NCBI RefSeq assembly: GCF_017696055.1
Contig: NZ_JAAORG010000001.1
Coordinates: 682,001 to 746,000, forward strand
Origin: Prochlorococcus marinus XMU1406
GTDB taxonomy: Bacteria > Cyanobacteriota > Cyanobacteriia > PCC-6307 > Cyanobiaceae
Reading direction: 5' to 3'
Length of the DNA: 64,000 bases
The position numbers and the translations under genes were made by a program. Positions 10,346 through 20,912 of the stretch are shown here, piece by piece (position 1 is the first letter of the stretch; every line of letters begins with the position of its first letter). The notes beneath the pieces were generated by a model. It had not been told where the DNA came from and did not search any database. It saw only the letters and a list, made by a program, of their open reading frames with translations.

Positions 10346-11275
10346 ATGATACTAGATAATCTTATTAAAAATTTAATATATGATCCAGTTTCAGTCCTAG
10401 GTCTTTTAGTCTTTTATTTTTTATTAGTTAATTTACCAATATCTTTAGGTGCAGTTTTCAAAAAAAAGTCTTCTTCTACTGTAAGACTTCTAACAATTTT
10501 AGTGAATTTATTAATAACATTACAATTACTTTTTAGGTGGTCAATTTCTGGACATTTTCCTATTAGCAATTTGTATGAATCTCTTTATTTCCTTGCTTGG
10601 GGGATCACAATAGGACAACTATTGATTGAGAGGGAATACCAATCTCCAATAATCCCCTCAATTGCCATACCTATTGAGTTGCTAACTGTTGCCTTTGCTT
10701 GTTTTGTTTTGCCTGACGATTTGAAACTATCATCCAACTTGGTTCCAGCATTAAGATCTAGTTGGTTAGTAATGCATGTTAGTGTCGTAATGCTTAGTTA
10801 TGCTGCATTAATAATAGGTTCTTTACTTTCAGTATCTGTTTTGTTCATTAATAAAAATAAGCCGCTTCAAATCAGAAGTAGTTCTACTGGTATTGGAGGG
10901 TTCAAACTTACTAACAACTATCCTTTGAATGGTATAGTTGAACCTATTGAATTTTCTCATTCAGAAGAATTAGATACGTTAAGTTATCGTTCTATATTAA
11001 TAGGTTTTGTTCTTTTGACTCTCGGTTTAATTTCAGGAGCAGTCTGGGCTAATGAGGCCTGGGGCACATGGTGGAGTTGGGATCCAAAAGAAACATGGGC
11101 GTTTATCTCATGGTTGTTTTATGCCGCTTATCTGCATATGAGAATCAGCAAGGGTTGGCAAGGACGCAAACCAGCATTATTAGCATCTATTGGCTTTTTA
11201 GTTGTTTTAGTATGTTATTTAGGAGTTAATTTCTTGGGAATAGGCTTACATAGTTATGGCTGGATATTTGGGTGA
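10346..11275 (+). CDS. ccsA: Cytochrome c biogenesis protein CcsA (system II haem handling)
   Basis: This polytopic membrane protein of 309 residues, with about eight hydrophobic segments, carries the tryptophan-rich WWD motif [15 protein letters not shown] in its C-terminal half plus conserved His residues, including MHVSVVML and LHMRISKGW. CcsA works with Ccs1/CcsB to export haem and attach it to thylakoid c-type cytochromes (cytochrome f, c6). Ccs1 is not adjacent. The reading frame ends inside a GGGTGAT...ATCACCC hairpin shared with the convergent rpe. Confidence 0.95.
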   Translation: MILDNLIKNLIYDPVSVLGLLVFYFLLVNLPISLGAVFKKKSSSTVRLLTILVNLLITLQLLFRWSISGHFPISNLYESLYFLAWGITIGQLLIEREYQSPIIPSIAIPIELLTVAFACFVLPDDLKLSSNLVPALRSSWLVMHVSVVMLSYAALIIGSLLSVSVLFINKNKPLQIRSSSTGIGGFKLTNNYPLNGIVEPIEFSHSEELDTLSYRSILIGFVLLTLGLISGAVWANEAWGTWWSWDPKETWAFISWLFYAAYLHMRISKGWQGRKPALLASIGFLVVLVCYLGVNFLGIGLHSYGWIFG

Positions 11276-11290
11276 TAAAAAAATCACCCT
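11270..11290. terminator. Hairpin between convergent ccsA and rpe
   Basis: A perfect 7-bp stem (GGGTGAT at 11270-11276, ATCACCC at 11283-11289) with an all-A loop contains the ccsA stop codon and sits 7 bp from the rpe stop. The position suits a bidirectional terminator. The flanks are AT-rich but have no long T-run, so termination strength is uncertain. Confidence 0.55.
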
Positions 11291-11296
11291 TAATAT

Positions 11297-12055
11297 TTAT
11301 TGAGGCTCTGAAATCACATTCCCTTTTTGTGCTTCTTGCGCAACTTTTCTCAAGTCATCACATCCCTCTTTTAATGTAGGGTAAGCAAACATTCCACTAC
11401 CTGCAATAAAACAATTAGCACCAGCATAGGCACATTGTGAAATAGTCCAATTTGCTTTAATGCCCCCATCAACTTCAATGTCTACATCTAAGTTTTTTTC
11501 TATAATAAAGTTTCTTATTTCTCTGATTTTATTAAGCATTGTTGGTATGTAAGCTTGACCACCAAACCCTGGATTAACTGTCATAACCAAAACATGATCA
11601 ACCATATCCATAATGTTTTTAATCATTTCAAAAGGAGTATGAGGGTTTAATGCAACAGAAGGAGATCCTCCAAGGTCTCTAATTCTTCCGAGAACTCTAT
11701 GCAAATGAATATTAGCTTCGGCATGAGCTATTACTACCCCAGGTTCACCATTTGCCCCTTTTGTAGCGTTTACATAAGATTCAAGCATGGTTTCACAATT
11801 ATATTGACTCACCATTAATTGAGTTTCAAAAGGGACATTGCAATATTTCCTGCATGCAGCAATCATTTCAGGACCGAATGTAAGATTTGGGACGAAATTT
11901 CCATCCATTACATCAAATTGTATTCTATCTACCCCAGCTTCCTCGAGCTCTTTAACACATGCCCCCATATTTGCCCAATCTGCAGGTAAAACTGAAGGAA
12001 TTATTTGAATTGGTCTATTAACACCAGCTAAATTTGCTTGATTTGTCTCAGTCAT
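11297..12055 (-). CDS. rpe: Ribulose-phosphate 3-epimerase
   Basis: Rpe interconverts ribulose 5-phosphate and xylulose 5-phosphate in the Calvin cycle and the pentose phosphate pathway. The 252-residue TIM barrel shows IIPSVLPADW, QFDVMDGNFVPNLTFGP (catalytic Asp and metal ligands), VMTVNPGFGGQ and IEVDGGIK with the second catalytic Asp. An N-terminal extension of about 18 residues precedes the barrel. It is divergent from glpX, another Calvin-cycle gene, across 188 bp. Confidence 0.96.
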   Translation of the reverse strand: MTETNQANLAGVNRPIQIIPSVLPADWANMGACVKELEEAGVDRIQFDVMDGNFVPNLTFGPEMIAACRKYCNVPFETQLMVSQYNCETMLESYVNATKGANGEPGVVIAHAEANIHLHRVLGRIRDLGGSPSVALNPHTPFEMIKNIMDMVDHVLVMTVNPGFGGQAYIPTMLNKIREIRNFIIEKNLDVDIEVDGGIKANWTISQCAYAGANCFIAGSGMFAYPTLKEGCDDLRKVAQEAQKGNVISEPQ

Positions 12056-12243
12056 TTAATTTTTAAAATATTTAATAAAGATACTATATTTAGTTGTTTA
12101 TTCCTAATTTAAAGTCACGGCCTGATAAAGTAACAGCTGTAAAGAGTTAAAAAAAGCTTACTAGCATAATAATTCTCATAAAAAATGATATTTTTTATGA
12201 GATCATACTCAAAACCTTTTAGAAAATCCTCAAAAATTTAATT
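12056..12243. promoter_or_regulatory. Divergent rpe/glpX regulatory region
   Basis: This AT-rich spacer separates the divergent genes rpe and glpX. A CATAAT at 12165-12170 could be a -10 element for glpX, which would place transcription start at the beginning of the perfect inverted repeat at 12174-12202. No convincing -35 is visible. No RNA gene was recognised. Confidence 0.4.
12174..12202 (+). repeat. Perfect 13-bp inverted repeat in the glpX leader
   Basis: TCTCATAAAAAAT, a 3-base loop GAT, then ATTTTTTATGAGA: the two arms are exact reverse complements. It ends 41 bp before the glpX start codon and is not followed by a T-run, so it does not look like a terminator for glpX. It may be an operator overlapping the transcription start or a 5' mRNA stabilising hairpin. 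Confidence 0.6.
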
Positions 12244-13245
12244 GTGAATCAAACTTTAATTCAAGAAATTCTCGAAGTTGTCGAGCAAGCAGCAATTGCT
12301 TCAGCAAAACTAACAGGACTTGGTCAAAAAGATGAAGCTGATGCTGCAGCTGTGGAAGCAATGAGATTGCGAATGGGCAAAATTGAAATGAAAGGGAAAA
12401 TTGTTATTGGTGAAGGTGAAAGAGATGAAGCACCTATGCTTTATATAGGTGAAGAGGTGGGAAGTGGAAGTGGACCAGGTGTTGACTTTGCGGTAGATCC
12501 TTGTGAAGGAACAAATCTTTGTGCAAATAATCAAAGAGGCTCTATGGCCGTTTTGGCAGCATCAGATACCGGTGGTCTTTTTAATGCACCTGATTTTTAC
12601 ATGAACAAATTAGCAGCTCCGCCTGCTGCAAAAGGGAAAGTAGATATTAGAAATTCGGCTACTGAAAACTTGAAAATTCTTAGTGATTGCTTGGAACTCT
12701 CTATTGATGAACTTACTGTTGTTGTAATGGATAGAACGAGGCATAAAGACTTAATTAATGAAATTCGTGGATGTGGTGCAAAAGTACAACCGATTTCTGA
12801 TGGTGATGTTCAAGCTGCAATTGCATGTGGGTTTGCAGGAACTGGAACACATTGCTTGATGGGTATAGGTGCAGCTCCAGAAGGTGTTATTTCCGCAGCT
12901 GCAATGAGAGCTCTAGGTGGACACTTTCAAGGACAACTAGTTTATGATCCAGCAATCGCTCAAACTTCTGAATGGGCTGATTACACAAAAGAAGGGAATA
13001 TAAAACGTCTAAATGAAATGGGCATAACAGATATAGATAAAATCTACGAAGCTAACGAATTGGCATCTGGAGAAAATGTTGTTTTCGCTGGAAGTGGAAT
13101 AACTGATGGATTATTATTTGACGGAGTTAAATTTGAAAGAGATTGTGTTAGAACAAGTAGTTTAGTAATAAGTACATTAGATAGTACTGCAAGATTCACA
13201 AATACTGTCCATATAAAAGATGGTGCTAAGAGTATCAGTCTTTAA
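12244..13245 (+). CDS. glpX: Class II fructose-1,6-/sedoheptulose-1,7-bisphosphatase
   Basis: In cyanobacteria this bifunctional GlpX-type enzyme hydrolyses both FBP and SBP, feeding regeneration of RuBP. The 333-residue sequence has [17 protein letters not shown] (residues 55-71), metal-site [11 protein letters not shown] and DRTRHKDLI. The family is lithium-sensitive and Mn/Mg dependent. Translation begins at GTG 12244, which gives the usual N-terminus [16 protein letters not shown]. It is followed 18 bp later by hemA, probably on the same transcript. Confidence 0.96.
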   Translation: MNQTLIQEILEVVEQAAIASAKLTGLGQKDEADAAAVEAMRLRMGKIEMKGKIVIGEGERDEAPMLYIGEEVGSGSGPGVDFAVDPCEGTNLCANNQRGSMAVLAASDTGGLFNAPDFYMNKLAAPPAAKGKVDIRNSATENLKILSDCLELSIDELTVVVMDRTRHKDLINEIRGCGAKVQPISDGDVQAAIACGFAGTGTHCLMGIGAAPEGVISAAAMRALGGHFQGQLVYDPAIAQTSEWADYTKEGNIKRLNEMGITDIDKIYEANELASGENVVFAGSGITDGLLFDGVKFERDCVRTSSLVISTLDSTARFTNTVHIKDGAKSISL

Positions 13246-13263
13246 AAATTTACTTTTAATTTT

Positions 13264-14574
13264 ATGCATATTGTTGTCGTCGGACTAAGTCATCGCACGG
13301 CACCCGTCGAAGTGCGTGAGAAGTTAAGTATTCCTGACCAATCCATAACAGAATCATTGGAAGCATTAAAAGCTTTCTCTGATGTGTTAGAGGTGTCAAT
13401 TTTAAGTACTTGTAATAGGCTAGAAATATACGCTCTAGTAAAGGATAAAAATACTGGTATTTCATCAATTAAAGAATTTATATCAGGTTATTCAGGAATT
13501 ATTTTTGAAGATTTAAATCCTCATCTTTTTTGCTTTAGACAGGAAGATGCAGTTTTGCATTTAATGAAAGTTTCTGCGGGACTCGATAGCCTTGTTCTTG
13601 GCGAAGGACAAATCCTTTCTCAGGTAAAAAAAATGATGAGATTAGGTCAAGAGAATCAATCTATTGGGCCTATTCTTAATAGACTATTAACCCAATCTGT
13701 TAGTACAGGTAAAAAAGTTAGATCTGAAACAAATTTAGGCACTGGAGCTGTATCAATCAGTTCGGCAGCAGTAGAACTTGCTCAATTAAAAATTGGACAA
13801 GAAAAGGGAGTTGATACTCTTGTGGGATTGGAATCAGAGAAGGTTCTTGTAGTTGGGGCTGGAAGAATGAGTAGGCTTTTAATAACTCATTTAAAATCAA
13901 AAGGTTGTCATAAACTTATTCTTGTCAATAGAAATATTGATAGAGCATTAAATCTTACCGTAGATTTCCCCGACATAGAAATTGTTTGTAAAGGGTTAAA
14001 CGAACTAGATGAAAATATATCAATATCTTCTCTTGTTTTTACAAGTACAGCGTCAGAAGAACCGATAATTGATCTGGCTAGAATTGAAAAATTAAATTTA
14101 AGTAATAAACTTAAATTTATTGATATTGGTGTACCTAGAAATATATCTAATGATGTTAAGCAACATGAATTTGTTAAATCATTTGATGTGGATGACTTGC
14201 AAGAGGTTGTCTCAAGAAATCAGGAATTTAGACAGAAAATCGCTAAAGAAGCAGAATGTTTAGTAGAAGAAGAAAGAATCATTTTTCTAGAATGGTGGGC
14301 AAGTTTAGAGGCGGTTCCAGTAATAAATAAACTTAGATCAGATTTGGAGTTAATTAGAAAAGAGGAATTGCAAAAAGCGCTTAGTCGGATGGGACCAGAT
14401 TTTTCTGCAAGAGAAAGAAAAGTTGTTGAAGCTCTGACTAAAGGAATCATCAATAAAATACTTCATACTCCTGTTACTAAGTTGAGAAGCCCTCAATCAA
14501 GAGAGGAAAGACAAGCTTCTTTAAAAATCGTTGAAAAATTGTTTTCTTTGGTGGATGATGATAAAAATAGCTAA
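13264..14574 (+). CDS. hemA: Glutamyl-tRNA reductase
   Basis: HemA catalyses the first committed step of tetrapyrrole (chlorophyll, haem, bilin) synthesis, converting Glu-tRNA to glutamate 1-semialdehyde with NADPH. The 436-residue protein has GLSHRTAPVEVREKLSI at the N-terminus, catalytic Cys in ILSTCNRLEIY (about residue 50), GLDSLVLGEGQILSQVK, a Rossmann motif VVGAGRMSRLL and the dimerisation helices at the C-terminus. It sits 18 bp after glpX, which may couple tetrapyrrole flux to carbon fixation. Confidence 0.97.
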   Translation: MHIVVVGLSHRTAPVEVREKLSIPDQSITESLEALKAFSDVLEVSILSTCNRLEIYALVKDKNTGISSIKEFISGYSGIIFEDLNPHLFCFRQEDAVLHLMKVSAGLDSLVLGEGQILSQVKKMMRLGQENQSIGPILNRLLTQSVSTGKKVRSETNLGTGAVSISSAAVELAQLKIGQEKGVDTLVGLESEKVLVVGAGRMSRLLITHLKSKGCHKLILVNRNIDRALNLTVDFPDIEIVCKGLNELDENISISSLVFTSTASEEPIIDLARIEKLNLSNKLKFIDIGVPRNISNDVKQHEFVKSFDVDDLQEVVSRNQEFRQKIAKEAECLVEEERIIFLEWWASLEAVPVINKLRSDLELIRKEELQKALSRMGPDFSARERKVVEALTKGIINKILHTPVTKLRSPQSREERQASLKIVEKLFSLVDDDKNS

Positions 14575-14704
14575 ATATTCTTCACTTATATTAAGTTTTT
14601 CTAGTGATTTATTGAAATACCTTCGTAAACTGACCATTCCTGTTTCTAAATTTGCCCACAATCAGTTACTTTAAATAGTTGTATCTCTAAGTCCATTAGA
14701 TTGA

Positions 14705-16000
14705 ATGAAGCGTGTTTTGGCCATCATCCTCGGCGGAGGAAAAGGTTCTAGACTTTACCCTTTAACAAAAATGAGGGCGAAGCCTGCTGTCCCATTGGCA
14801 GGTAAGTATCGTTTAATAGATATCCCAATAAGTAATTGTATTAATTCAGGCATAGAGAAAATGTACGTTTTGACTCAGTTCAATAGTGCATCTCTAAATA
14901 GACATATAGGAAGAACATATAATTTAAATGGACCTTTCGGCCAAGGTTTTGTGGAGGTTTTAGCCGCTCAACAGACGCCTGATAGTCCAAAGTGGTTTGA
15001 GGGTACTGCTGATGCTGTAAGAAAGTATCAATGGTTATTTCAAGAATGGGATGTTGATGAATACTTAATATTGTCAGGCGATCAATTGTACAGAATGGAC
15101 TACAGTTTATTTGTCCAACATCATAGAGATAATGGAGCTGACTTAACTGTCGCAGCTTTGCCTGTTGATGAAGTTCAGGCAGAAGGTTTTGGCTTAATGA
15201 GAACTGATGATTTAGGAAATATAAAAGAATTCAGCGAAAAGCCTACTGGAGAGAAGTTGAAGGCAATGGCAGTAGATACTTCAAAATTTGGCTTAAGTAA
15301 GGAGTCTGCTTCAGAAAAGCCTTACCTAGCCTCAATGGGTATTTACGTTTTTAGTAGAAATACTCTTTTTGATCTTTTAAATAAATTTCCTAGTTATACC
15401 GATTTTGGTAAGGACATAATTCCTCAAGCACTTAATAGGGGGGATACTCTTAAAAGTTATGTATTCGATGATTATTGGGAAGATATCGGAACCATTGGTG
15501 CATTCTTTGAGTCAAATTTGGCATTAACTGAGCAACCAAAACCTCCATTTAGTTTTTATGATGAAAAATTTCCAATTTATACAAGACCAAGATTTCTCCC
15601 GCCTTCTAAACTTGTAGATGCTCAAATTACTGATTCAATTGTTTGTGAAGGTACAATCTTGAAGTCATGCAGTATTTTGCATTGTGTTTTAGGTGTAAGA
15701 AGCAGGATTGAAAGTGATTCGGTTCTTGAGGACACTCTAGTTATGGGTGCCGATTTCTTTGAATCGCCTGAAGAGAGGACTGAATTAAGAAAAGGGGGCG
15801 GAACTCCTCTTGGAGTAGGAGAAGGAACAACTGTAAAAAGAGCAATTCTTGATAAGAATACAAGGATTGGTGATAATGTTGTGATCATTAATAAAGATCG
15901 AGTAGAAGAGGCAGATAAGCCAGAATTAGGCTTTTACATAAGAAATGGAATTGTTGTAGTAGTTAAAAATGCAACTATTGCAAACGGAACTGTTATTTAA
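14705..16000 (+). CDS. glgC: Glucose-1-phosphate adenylyltransferase (ADP-glucose pyrophosphorylase)
   Basis: GlgC makes ADP-glucose for glycogen synthesis and is allosterically tuned by 3-phosphoglycerate and phosphate in cyanobacteria. The 431-residue protein has [21 protein letters not shown] (catalytic loop; residues 10-30), the substrate loop around [20 protein letters not shown] and a C-terminal left-handed beta-helix. The GlgC-gnd-pgl order links glycogen with oxidative pentose phosphate genes used at night. A 130-bp AT-rich spacer from hemA can hold its own promoter. Confidence 0.97.
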   Translation: MKRVLAIILGGGKGSRLYPLTKMRAKPAVPLAGKYRLIDIPISNCINSGIEKMYVLTQFNSASLNRHIGRTYNLNGPFGQGFVEVLAAQQTPDSPKWFEGTADAVRKYQWLFQEWDVDEYLILSGDQLYRMDYSLFVQHHRDNGADLTVAALPVDEVQAEGFGLMRTDDLGNIKEFSEKPTGEKLKAMAVDTSKFGLSKESASEKPYLASMGIYVFSRNTLFDLLNKFPSYTDFGKDIIPQALNRGDTLKSYVFDDYWEDIGTIGAFFESNLALTEQPKPPFSFYDEKFPIYTRPRFLPPSKLVDAQITDSIVCEGTILKSCSILHCVLGVRSRIESDSVLEDTLVMGADFFESPEERTELRKGGGTPLGVGEGTTVKRAILDKNTRIGDNVVIINKDRVEEADKPELGFYIRNGIVVVVKNATIANGTVI

Positions 16001-16095
16001 ATCTTTTCGATCATTTTTCGCTGACATAAGTATTTTTTTTGAGCAATTTTATTGAGTTGTAGTCACACTATATTTATTGAGTTTTTTAATTTTTT

Positions 16096-17514
16096 ATGTC
16101 CAAGGCACATTTTGGTTTAGTTGGTCTTGGTGTTATGGGCGAAAATTTAGTTCTTAACGCAGAGAGAAATGGATTTTCAAGTGTAGTTTTTAATAGAACT
16201 TATTCAAAAACTGAAGAATTTTTAAAAGGTCGAGGCTTTGGAAAGAATATTGAGGGAGCTGAAACTCTTCAAGAATTTGTTAATAAGCTTGAGAGACCTA
16301 GAAGAATTTTAATGATGGTAAAAGCTGGACCAGCAACAGACGCTGTTATAGATAATATCTCTGGATACCTTGAGGAAGGGGATTTATTAATCGATGGCGG
16401 CAATTCTCAATTTAAAGATACAGAAAGAAGGGTAAATACTCTTGAAAGTAAAAGCTTTGGATACATTGGAATGGGAGTCTCAGGAGGCGCTAAAGGAGCT
16501 CTTGAAGGACCGAGTATGATGCCAGGTGGTACTAAGGCTTCATATGATGCAATAGAAAGCTTGTTAACAAAAATGGCTGCCAAAGTTGAAGACGGACCAT
16601 GTGTCGCATACGTTGGACCAGGAGGCTCTGGCCATTTTGTAAAAACTGTTCATAATGGAATCGAATATGGAATTGAACAAATACTGGCAGAAGCTTATGA
16701 CCTTATGAAGAGAGTCAAAGGTATGAATGGTCAGCAGATGTCAGAGGTATTTGGTATTTGGAATAATACTGATGAATTAGCTTCTTATCTAGTTGAGATA
16801 ACAGAGATTTGCCTAAATACAAAAGATGAGATATCAGGAGATGATGTTGTGGAGAAAATATTAGATAAAGCTGGCCAGAAAGGTACTGGGTTATGGACTG
16901 TTGTAAGTGCTTTAGAACTTGGGGTATCAGTCCCAACTATTTATGCATCTTTGAATGCAAGAGTAATGAGTTCTTTAAAAGAGCAACGTAGTGAGATTGA
17001 AAAAACTATTCCAACTAAAGAGATAGAAGATTTTGATTTAGGAAATATATCTGATGGAATGAAACCTTTATTTGATGCTGTAGTCCTTGCCACAATTGCT
17101 AGCTATGCCCAAGGTATGGATATTTTAAGAGAAGCATCTTCAGTATATAACTATGGTTTGAATATGCCGTCAATTGCTCAAATATGGAAAGGCGGTTGCA
17201 TAATTAGATCAAAATTATTAAGTAAAATTCAAGACGCTTACAATAAAGATCCCAACTTAAAAAATTTAATTTTTGATGATTGGTTTAATAATGAAATCGC
17301 AACAAGATTAGATAACTTAGCCAAAGTAGTTTCGTTATCCACTAAAGCTGGGATCCCAGTTCCATGTTTATCAAGTACTCTAGATTATTTGAATAGTTAC
17401 AGAACCAATAGGCTTCCTCAAAATCTTGTTCAGGCAATGAGAGATTGTTTTGGCTCTCATACATATGAAAGAATTGATAAGGAAGGTAGTTTTCATACTG
17501 AATGGATGAAATGA
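16096..17514 (+). CDS. gnd: 6-phosphogluconate dehydrogenase, decarboxylating
   Basis: Gnd oxidises 6-phosphogluconate to ribulose 5-phosphate, yielding NADPH in the oxidative pentose phosphate pathway. The 472-residue sequence shows GLGVMGENLVLNAERNGF (NADP fold), GGNSQFKDTERR, GMGVSGGAKGALEGPSMMPGG, catalytic Lys and His in GSGHFVKTVHNGIEYG, and the C-terminal RIDKEGSFHTEW tail. It overlaps pgl, the preceding enzyme of the pathway, by 13 bp, which implies translational coupling. Confidence 0.97.
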   Translation: MSKAHFGLVGLGVMGENLVLNAERNGFSSVVFNRTYSKTEEFLKGRGFGKNIEGAETLQEFVNKLERPRRILMMVKAGPATDAVIDNISGYLEEGDLLIDGGNSQFKDTERRVNTLESKSFGYIGMGVSGGAKGALEGPSMMPGGTKASYDAIESLLTKMAAKVEDGPCVAYVGPGGSGHFVKTVHNGIEYGIEQILAEAYDLMKRVKGMNGQQMSEVFGIWNNTDELASYLVEITEICLNTKDEISGDDVVEKILDKAGQKGTGLWTVVSALELGVSVPTIYASLNARVMSSLKEQRSEIEKTIPTKEIEDFDLGNISDGMKPLFDAVVLATIASYAQGMDILREASSVYNYGLNMPSIAQIWKGGCIIRSKLLSKIQDAYNKDPNLKNLIFDDWFNNEIATRLDNLAKVVSLSTKAGIPVPCLSSTLDYLNSYRTNRLPQNLVQAMRDCFGSHTYERIDKEGSFHTEWMK

Positions 17515-18239
17515 TTGAAAAGGTCAAAAATGGATACACCATAAATATATATAAAGACAAGTTTGAATTATCAACAGCGGTTTTTAAGTTTATTGAAAGT
17601 CAAATTATTCATACTCTAAAAAAGAAAGAAAGATTCAAATTTTGTGTGAGTGGAGGTTCAACTCCTAAGTCTCTGTATCAACTGCTTTCTAAAAGCAATC
17701 TTAAATGGAATTTTGTTGATGTTTTTTTAGGAGATGAAAGATGTGTTAATCCAAATTCAGAATTAAGTAACTCGTTAATGTTGAAAAATTCTTTGTTAAC
17801 TAATTTTGGATCTAAAGCTTATTTTTATGAAATTTTCAATGAAGTAAACGCTGATGATGAAGTTATAAAAAATCAATTTATTTCTAAATTATTTGAAAAA
17901 TGCGGATCAAACCCTCCCTCATTTGATTTAACTTTATTAGGTCTTGGAGACGATGGTCATACAGCTTCACTATTTCCTTATCAAAAAAATAATAATGTAG
18001 ATGATTTTGTGATTTTTAATGAAGGCAAAGGATTAAAAAGAATTTCATTAACACCAAAGGTCCTTTCCGCCTCATCAAAGATAGTATTTTTGGTTAGTGG
18101 CGCCAATAAAAGAATTGCTCTTGAGAGGTTATTAGATGAAAAAGAGCCACCAGATAGAACACCATCAAAATTAATAAAATCTATTAATCAAATTTCAATA
18201 TTTTGTGATCAGGAATCAGCAAAAGAATTAGAAATTTAG
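17502..18239 (+). CDS. pgl: 6-phosphogluconolactonase
   Basis: Pgl (DevB/SOL family) hydrolyses 6-phosphogluconolactone between glucose-6-phosphate dehydrogenase and Gnd. The 245-residue protein carries FCVSGGSTPKSLYQLL, VFLGDERCVNPNSELSN, LLGLGDDGHTASLFP and SLTPKVLSASSKIVFLVSG, all family hallmarks. The start ATG lies inside the last codons of gnd. Zwf and OpcA are not in the window. Confidence 0.94.
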   Translation: MDEMIEKVKNGYTINIYKDKFELSTAVFKFIESQIIHTLKKKERFKFCVSGGSTPKSLYQLLSKSNLKWNFVDVFLGDERCVNPNSELSNSLMLKNSLLTNFGSKAYFYEIFNEVNADDEVIKNQFISKLFEKCGSNPPSFDLTLLGLGDDGHTASLFPYQKNNNVDDFVIFNEGKGLKRISLTPKVLSASSKIVFLVSGANKRIALERLLDEKEPPDRTPSKLIKSINQISIFCDQESAKELEI

Positions 18240-18269
18240 TTAAAGTCTATTAATAATTTAAATTATTTA

Positions 18270-18818
18270 ATGAGTAAGAAAAAATTTTTATTCCAGAAAA
18301 AGGAGTTCGATGGTTGGAAATCATTAAATGATACTGTTATGGGCGGATCAAGTTCTGCTTTTTGTGAAATTTCAAATTCTGGTTTGTTATTAAAGGGTAA
18401 TATTGTCGAGAAAGCAGGAGGATTTGTTAGTTGTAGATCGCCTATTTATAAACCCTCTTTAAACGTATCTGAATATTCATCCTTCGAATTAAATATTGAT
18501 GGACAAGGAAGAACTTTTAAATTTGCTGTCGCTTGTGAAGATGATCTCCTTGGACTAACAGAATTTATTCCGGGTGGACTTAGATGGATTAAATCATTCC
18601 CAACAAAAAAATTCGGAACAACAAATGTTCAAATTCCGTTTAGTGAGCTAAAACCTTCAGTAAGAGCTAATAAGGTACGGTTCCCATTTAAATTCAAGCC
18701 TTCTAAAATTAAAAGATTACAACTACTACACTCTAAGTTTGGTGATGATGGTTTACTTAATAATAAGTTTAAACAGGGTTCCATAAAAGTTTTAATTAAA
18801 TCAATAAGTGTTATTTGA
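18270..18818 (+). CDS. CIA30 (complex I intermediate-associated protein 30) domain protein
   Basis: The 182-residue protein has the CIA30 beta-sandwich pattern: WKSLNDTVMGGSSSAF near the N-terminus, GGFVSCRSP, FELNIDGQGRTFKFAV and a C-terminal KIKRLQLLHSKFGDDGL. The fold resembles carbohydrate-binding modules. In mitochondria CIA30 helps complex I assembly; a role in NDH-1 or in photosystem assembly in cyanobacteria is only an inference. It overlaps the next gene by 11 bp. Confidence 0.85.
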   Translation: MSKKKFLFQKKEFDGWKSLNDTVMGGSSSAFCEISNSGLLLKGNIVEKAGGFVSCRSPIYKPSLNVSEYSSFELNIDGQGRTFKFAVACEDDLLGLTEFIPGGLRWIKSFPTKKFGTTNVQIPFSELKPSVRANKVRFPFKFKPSKIKRLQLLHSKFGDDGLLNNKFKQGSIKVLIKSISVI

Positions 18819-19194
18819 AAATCCATCTAAAAATATAGAGAGCTTAATCGCCAAATCAGCAGATTTAACAAATAAACCTTTTGTGCATTCTGTCGTAAAA
18901 ATAAATGGTGAATACGAAATCGAAGAAGAAGATATTGATTTGACGGTTAATATTTTATGTCGAGATAAAGAAGGTAAAAGATTAGAAATTTACGATCTTG
19001 AATTAGAACTTTTTAAATCAAATAAAGAGTTAGTTTTAGTTATCTCTAAGCTTAATTTTCCTGATGAACCAATATTGTGGTGTGGAGTTAAAACATTGTG
19101 GATGAATAGCAATAATGGAAAAAAATGTAACTCACCAAAATACAGCGCTAGATTGGAAAACTTAGCAAATAGGATAAAAAGCTTTATTGATTAA
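18808..19194 (+). CDS. Conserved hypothetical protein
   Basis: The 128-residue protein uses a GTG start inside the end of the CIA30 gene, so it is probably translated by coupling. It is mainly beta-strand and hydrophilic, with paired acidic stretches (EIEEEDIDLTVNIL) and a conserved-looking LWCGVKTLW. There is no signal peptide or membrane segment. I do not recognise a family with a known function. It converges with ilvD. Confidence 0.7.
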   Translation: MLFENPSKNIESLIAKSADLTNKPFVHSVVKINGEYEIEEEDIDLTVNILCRDKEGKRLEIYDLELELFKSNKELVLVISKLNFPDEPILWCGVKTLWMNSNNGKKCNSPKYSARLENLANRIKSFID

Positions 19195-19215
19195 GAAAAT
19201 AGACTTTGAGCTGAT

Positions 19216-20889
19216 CTATAAATCAGTAACAGCCCCTAAACTTGATGTGCTTACGATTTTTGAATATTTTGAAAGTATCCCTCTTTTGTATTTTGGTGTA
19301 GGTTTTATCCAATCTTTTTTTCTTTTTTCTAATTCTTCGTCAGATAAATCAACTTCAATTAGTTGCTTTACAGCATCTACTGTAATTAAATCACCTTGTT
19401 TTATTAGAGCAATATTTCCACCAACAGCAGCCTCTGGGGCTATATGACCAACAACAAGACCATAAGTACCCCCGCTAAATCTTCCATCGGTAATTAAAGC
19501 TACCTTCTCTCCGAGGCCTTGACCAACAATTGCAGATGTTGGAGCTAACATCTCTCTCATACCTGGTCCTCCTACAGGCCCTTCGTTTCTAATAACAACA
19601 ACATCACCAGCATTGATATCATTATTCAATATTGATTTTAAACAATCCTCTTCACTTTCAAAAATCTTTGCTGGACCTGTTAATACAGGGTTTTTTACTC
19701 CGCTAATTTTGGCTACGGAACCTTCGCTCGCTAAGTTACCTTTTAATATCGCTAGATGTCCTTTTTTATAAAGAGGGTTATTTATGTCTCTTATGACATT
19801 TTGATTTGTTGGAGGCTTATCTGGAATATTCTGTAAGTATTCTGAGATGGTTTTCCCTTCAATATTTTTGCAATCGCCATGAATTAATCCTGCATTCAAA
19901 AGTATTTTCATTACTTGTGGAATCCCACCTGCATTATGAAGATCCACCGTCACATATTTACCACTCGGTTTAAGGTCACAAATAACGGGTACTTTTTGTC
20001 TGATTCTCTCAAAATCATTAATGTTGATATCTATTCCTGCAGTATTTGCAATAGCTAAGATGTGCAATACCGCATTTGTTGATCCTCCAATTGCCATAAT
20101 TACTGATATTGCATTTTCAAATGCTTTCTTAGTCATTAGGTCTAGAGGTCTTATATCTTTTTCTATTGCGGAGACTAATATCTCAGCACTTTTATCTGCA
20201 CTTAGTTCTTTTTCAAGATCTTCAGCAGCCATAGTGGAACTGTAAGGAAGACTTAACCCTAATACTTCAATAACCGCCGACATTGTATTAGCTGTAAACA
20301 TCCCTCCACAGCTACCAGCACCAGGAATACAATTTTTCTCAACTTGGATTAGCCTTTCTTCATTAATTTTGCCTGATGCTAATTGTCCAACAGCTTCAAA
20401 TGCACTAACAACAGTAAGATCTTCTCCGTCCAACTTTCCAGGTTTTATTGTCCCTCCATAAATGAAAATTGAAGGAATATTCATTCTTGCAATCGCTATC
20501 ATGGCACCCGGCATATTTTTGTCACATCCACCTATAGCAAGCACTCCATCCATACTCTGAGCATTGCATGCTGTCTCAATTGAATCAGCAATAACTTCTC
20601 TTGACACTAGGGAATATTTCATGCCCTCTGTTCCCATAGAAATGCCGTCACTTACTGTTATCGTTCCAAACATCTGAGGCATCCCGCCTGATCTTTTTAT
20701 TGAATCTTCAGCTTTGAGAGCTAACTTATTTAAACCTATATTGCATGGTGTTATGGTGCTGTATCCATTTGCAACTCCAATAATAGGTTTATTAAAATCT
20801 TCATCATTAAATCCAACAGCTCTTAACATAGATCTGTTAGGGGATCTTTGCACACCTTGGGTTATTGCAGATGATCTTAGTTTATTCAT
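19216..20889 (-). CDS. ilvD: Dihydroxy-acid dehydratase
   Basis: IlvD dehydrates dihydroxyisovalerate and its isoleucine analogue to 2-oxo acids, the third common step in branched-chain amino acid synthesis. The 557-residue sequence carries the three Fe-S cysteines in [18 protein letters not shown] and [14 protein letters not shown]. It also has [14 protein letters not shown] and the C-terminal [15 protein letters not shown]. The cysteine pattern suits the [2Fe-2S], oxygen-tolerant type known in plants and cyanobacteria (inference). Confidence 0.97.
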   Translation of the reverse strand: MNKLRSSAITQGVQRSPNRSMLRAVGFNDEDFNKPIIGVANGYSTITPCNIGLNKLALKAEDSIKRSGGMPQMFGTITVSDGISMGTEGMKYSLVSREVIADSIETACNAQSMDGVLAIGGCDKNMPGAMIAIARMNIPSIFIYGGTIKPGKLDGEDLTVVSAFEAVGQLASGKINEERLIQVEKNCIPGAGSCGGMFTANTMSAVIEVLGLSLPYSSTMAAEDLEKELSADKSAEILVSAIEKDIRPLDLMTKKAFENAISVIMAIGGSTNAVLHILAIANTAGIDININDFERIRQKVPVICDLKPSGKYVTVDLHNAGGIPQVMKILLNAGLIHGDCKNIEGKTISEYLQNIPDKPPTNQNVIRDINNPLYKKGHLAILKGNLASEGSVAKISGVKNPVLTGPAKIFESEEDCLKSILNNDINAGDVVVIRNEGPVGGPGMREMLAPTSAIVGQGLGEKVALITDGRFSGGTYGLVVGHIAPEAAVGGNIALIKQGDLITVDAVKQLIEVDLSDEELEKRKKDWIKPTPKYKRGILSKYSKIVSTSSLGAVTDL

Positions 20890-20912
20890 ATTATGTGAGA
20901 ACCTTTTTTATT

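Noticed and set aside
19216-19240. CTGAT/ATCAG hairpin between the 128-residue protein gene and ilvD
   Set aside because: The stem is too short, has no T-run and overlaps the ilvD coding end.
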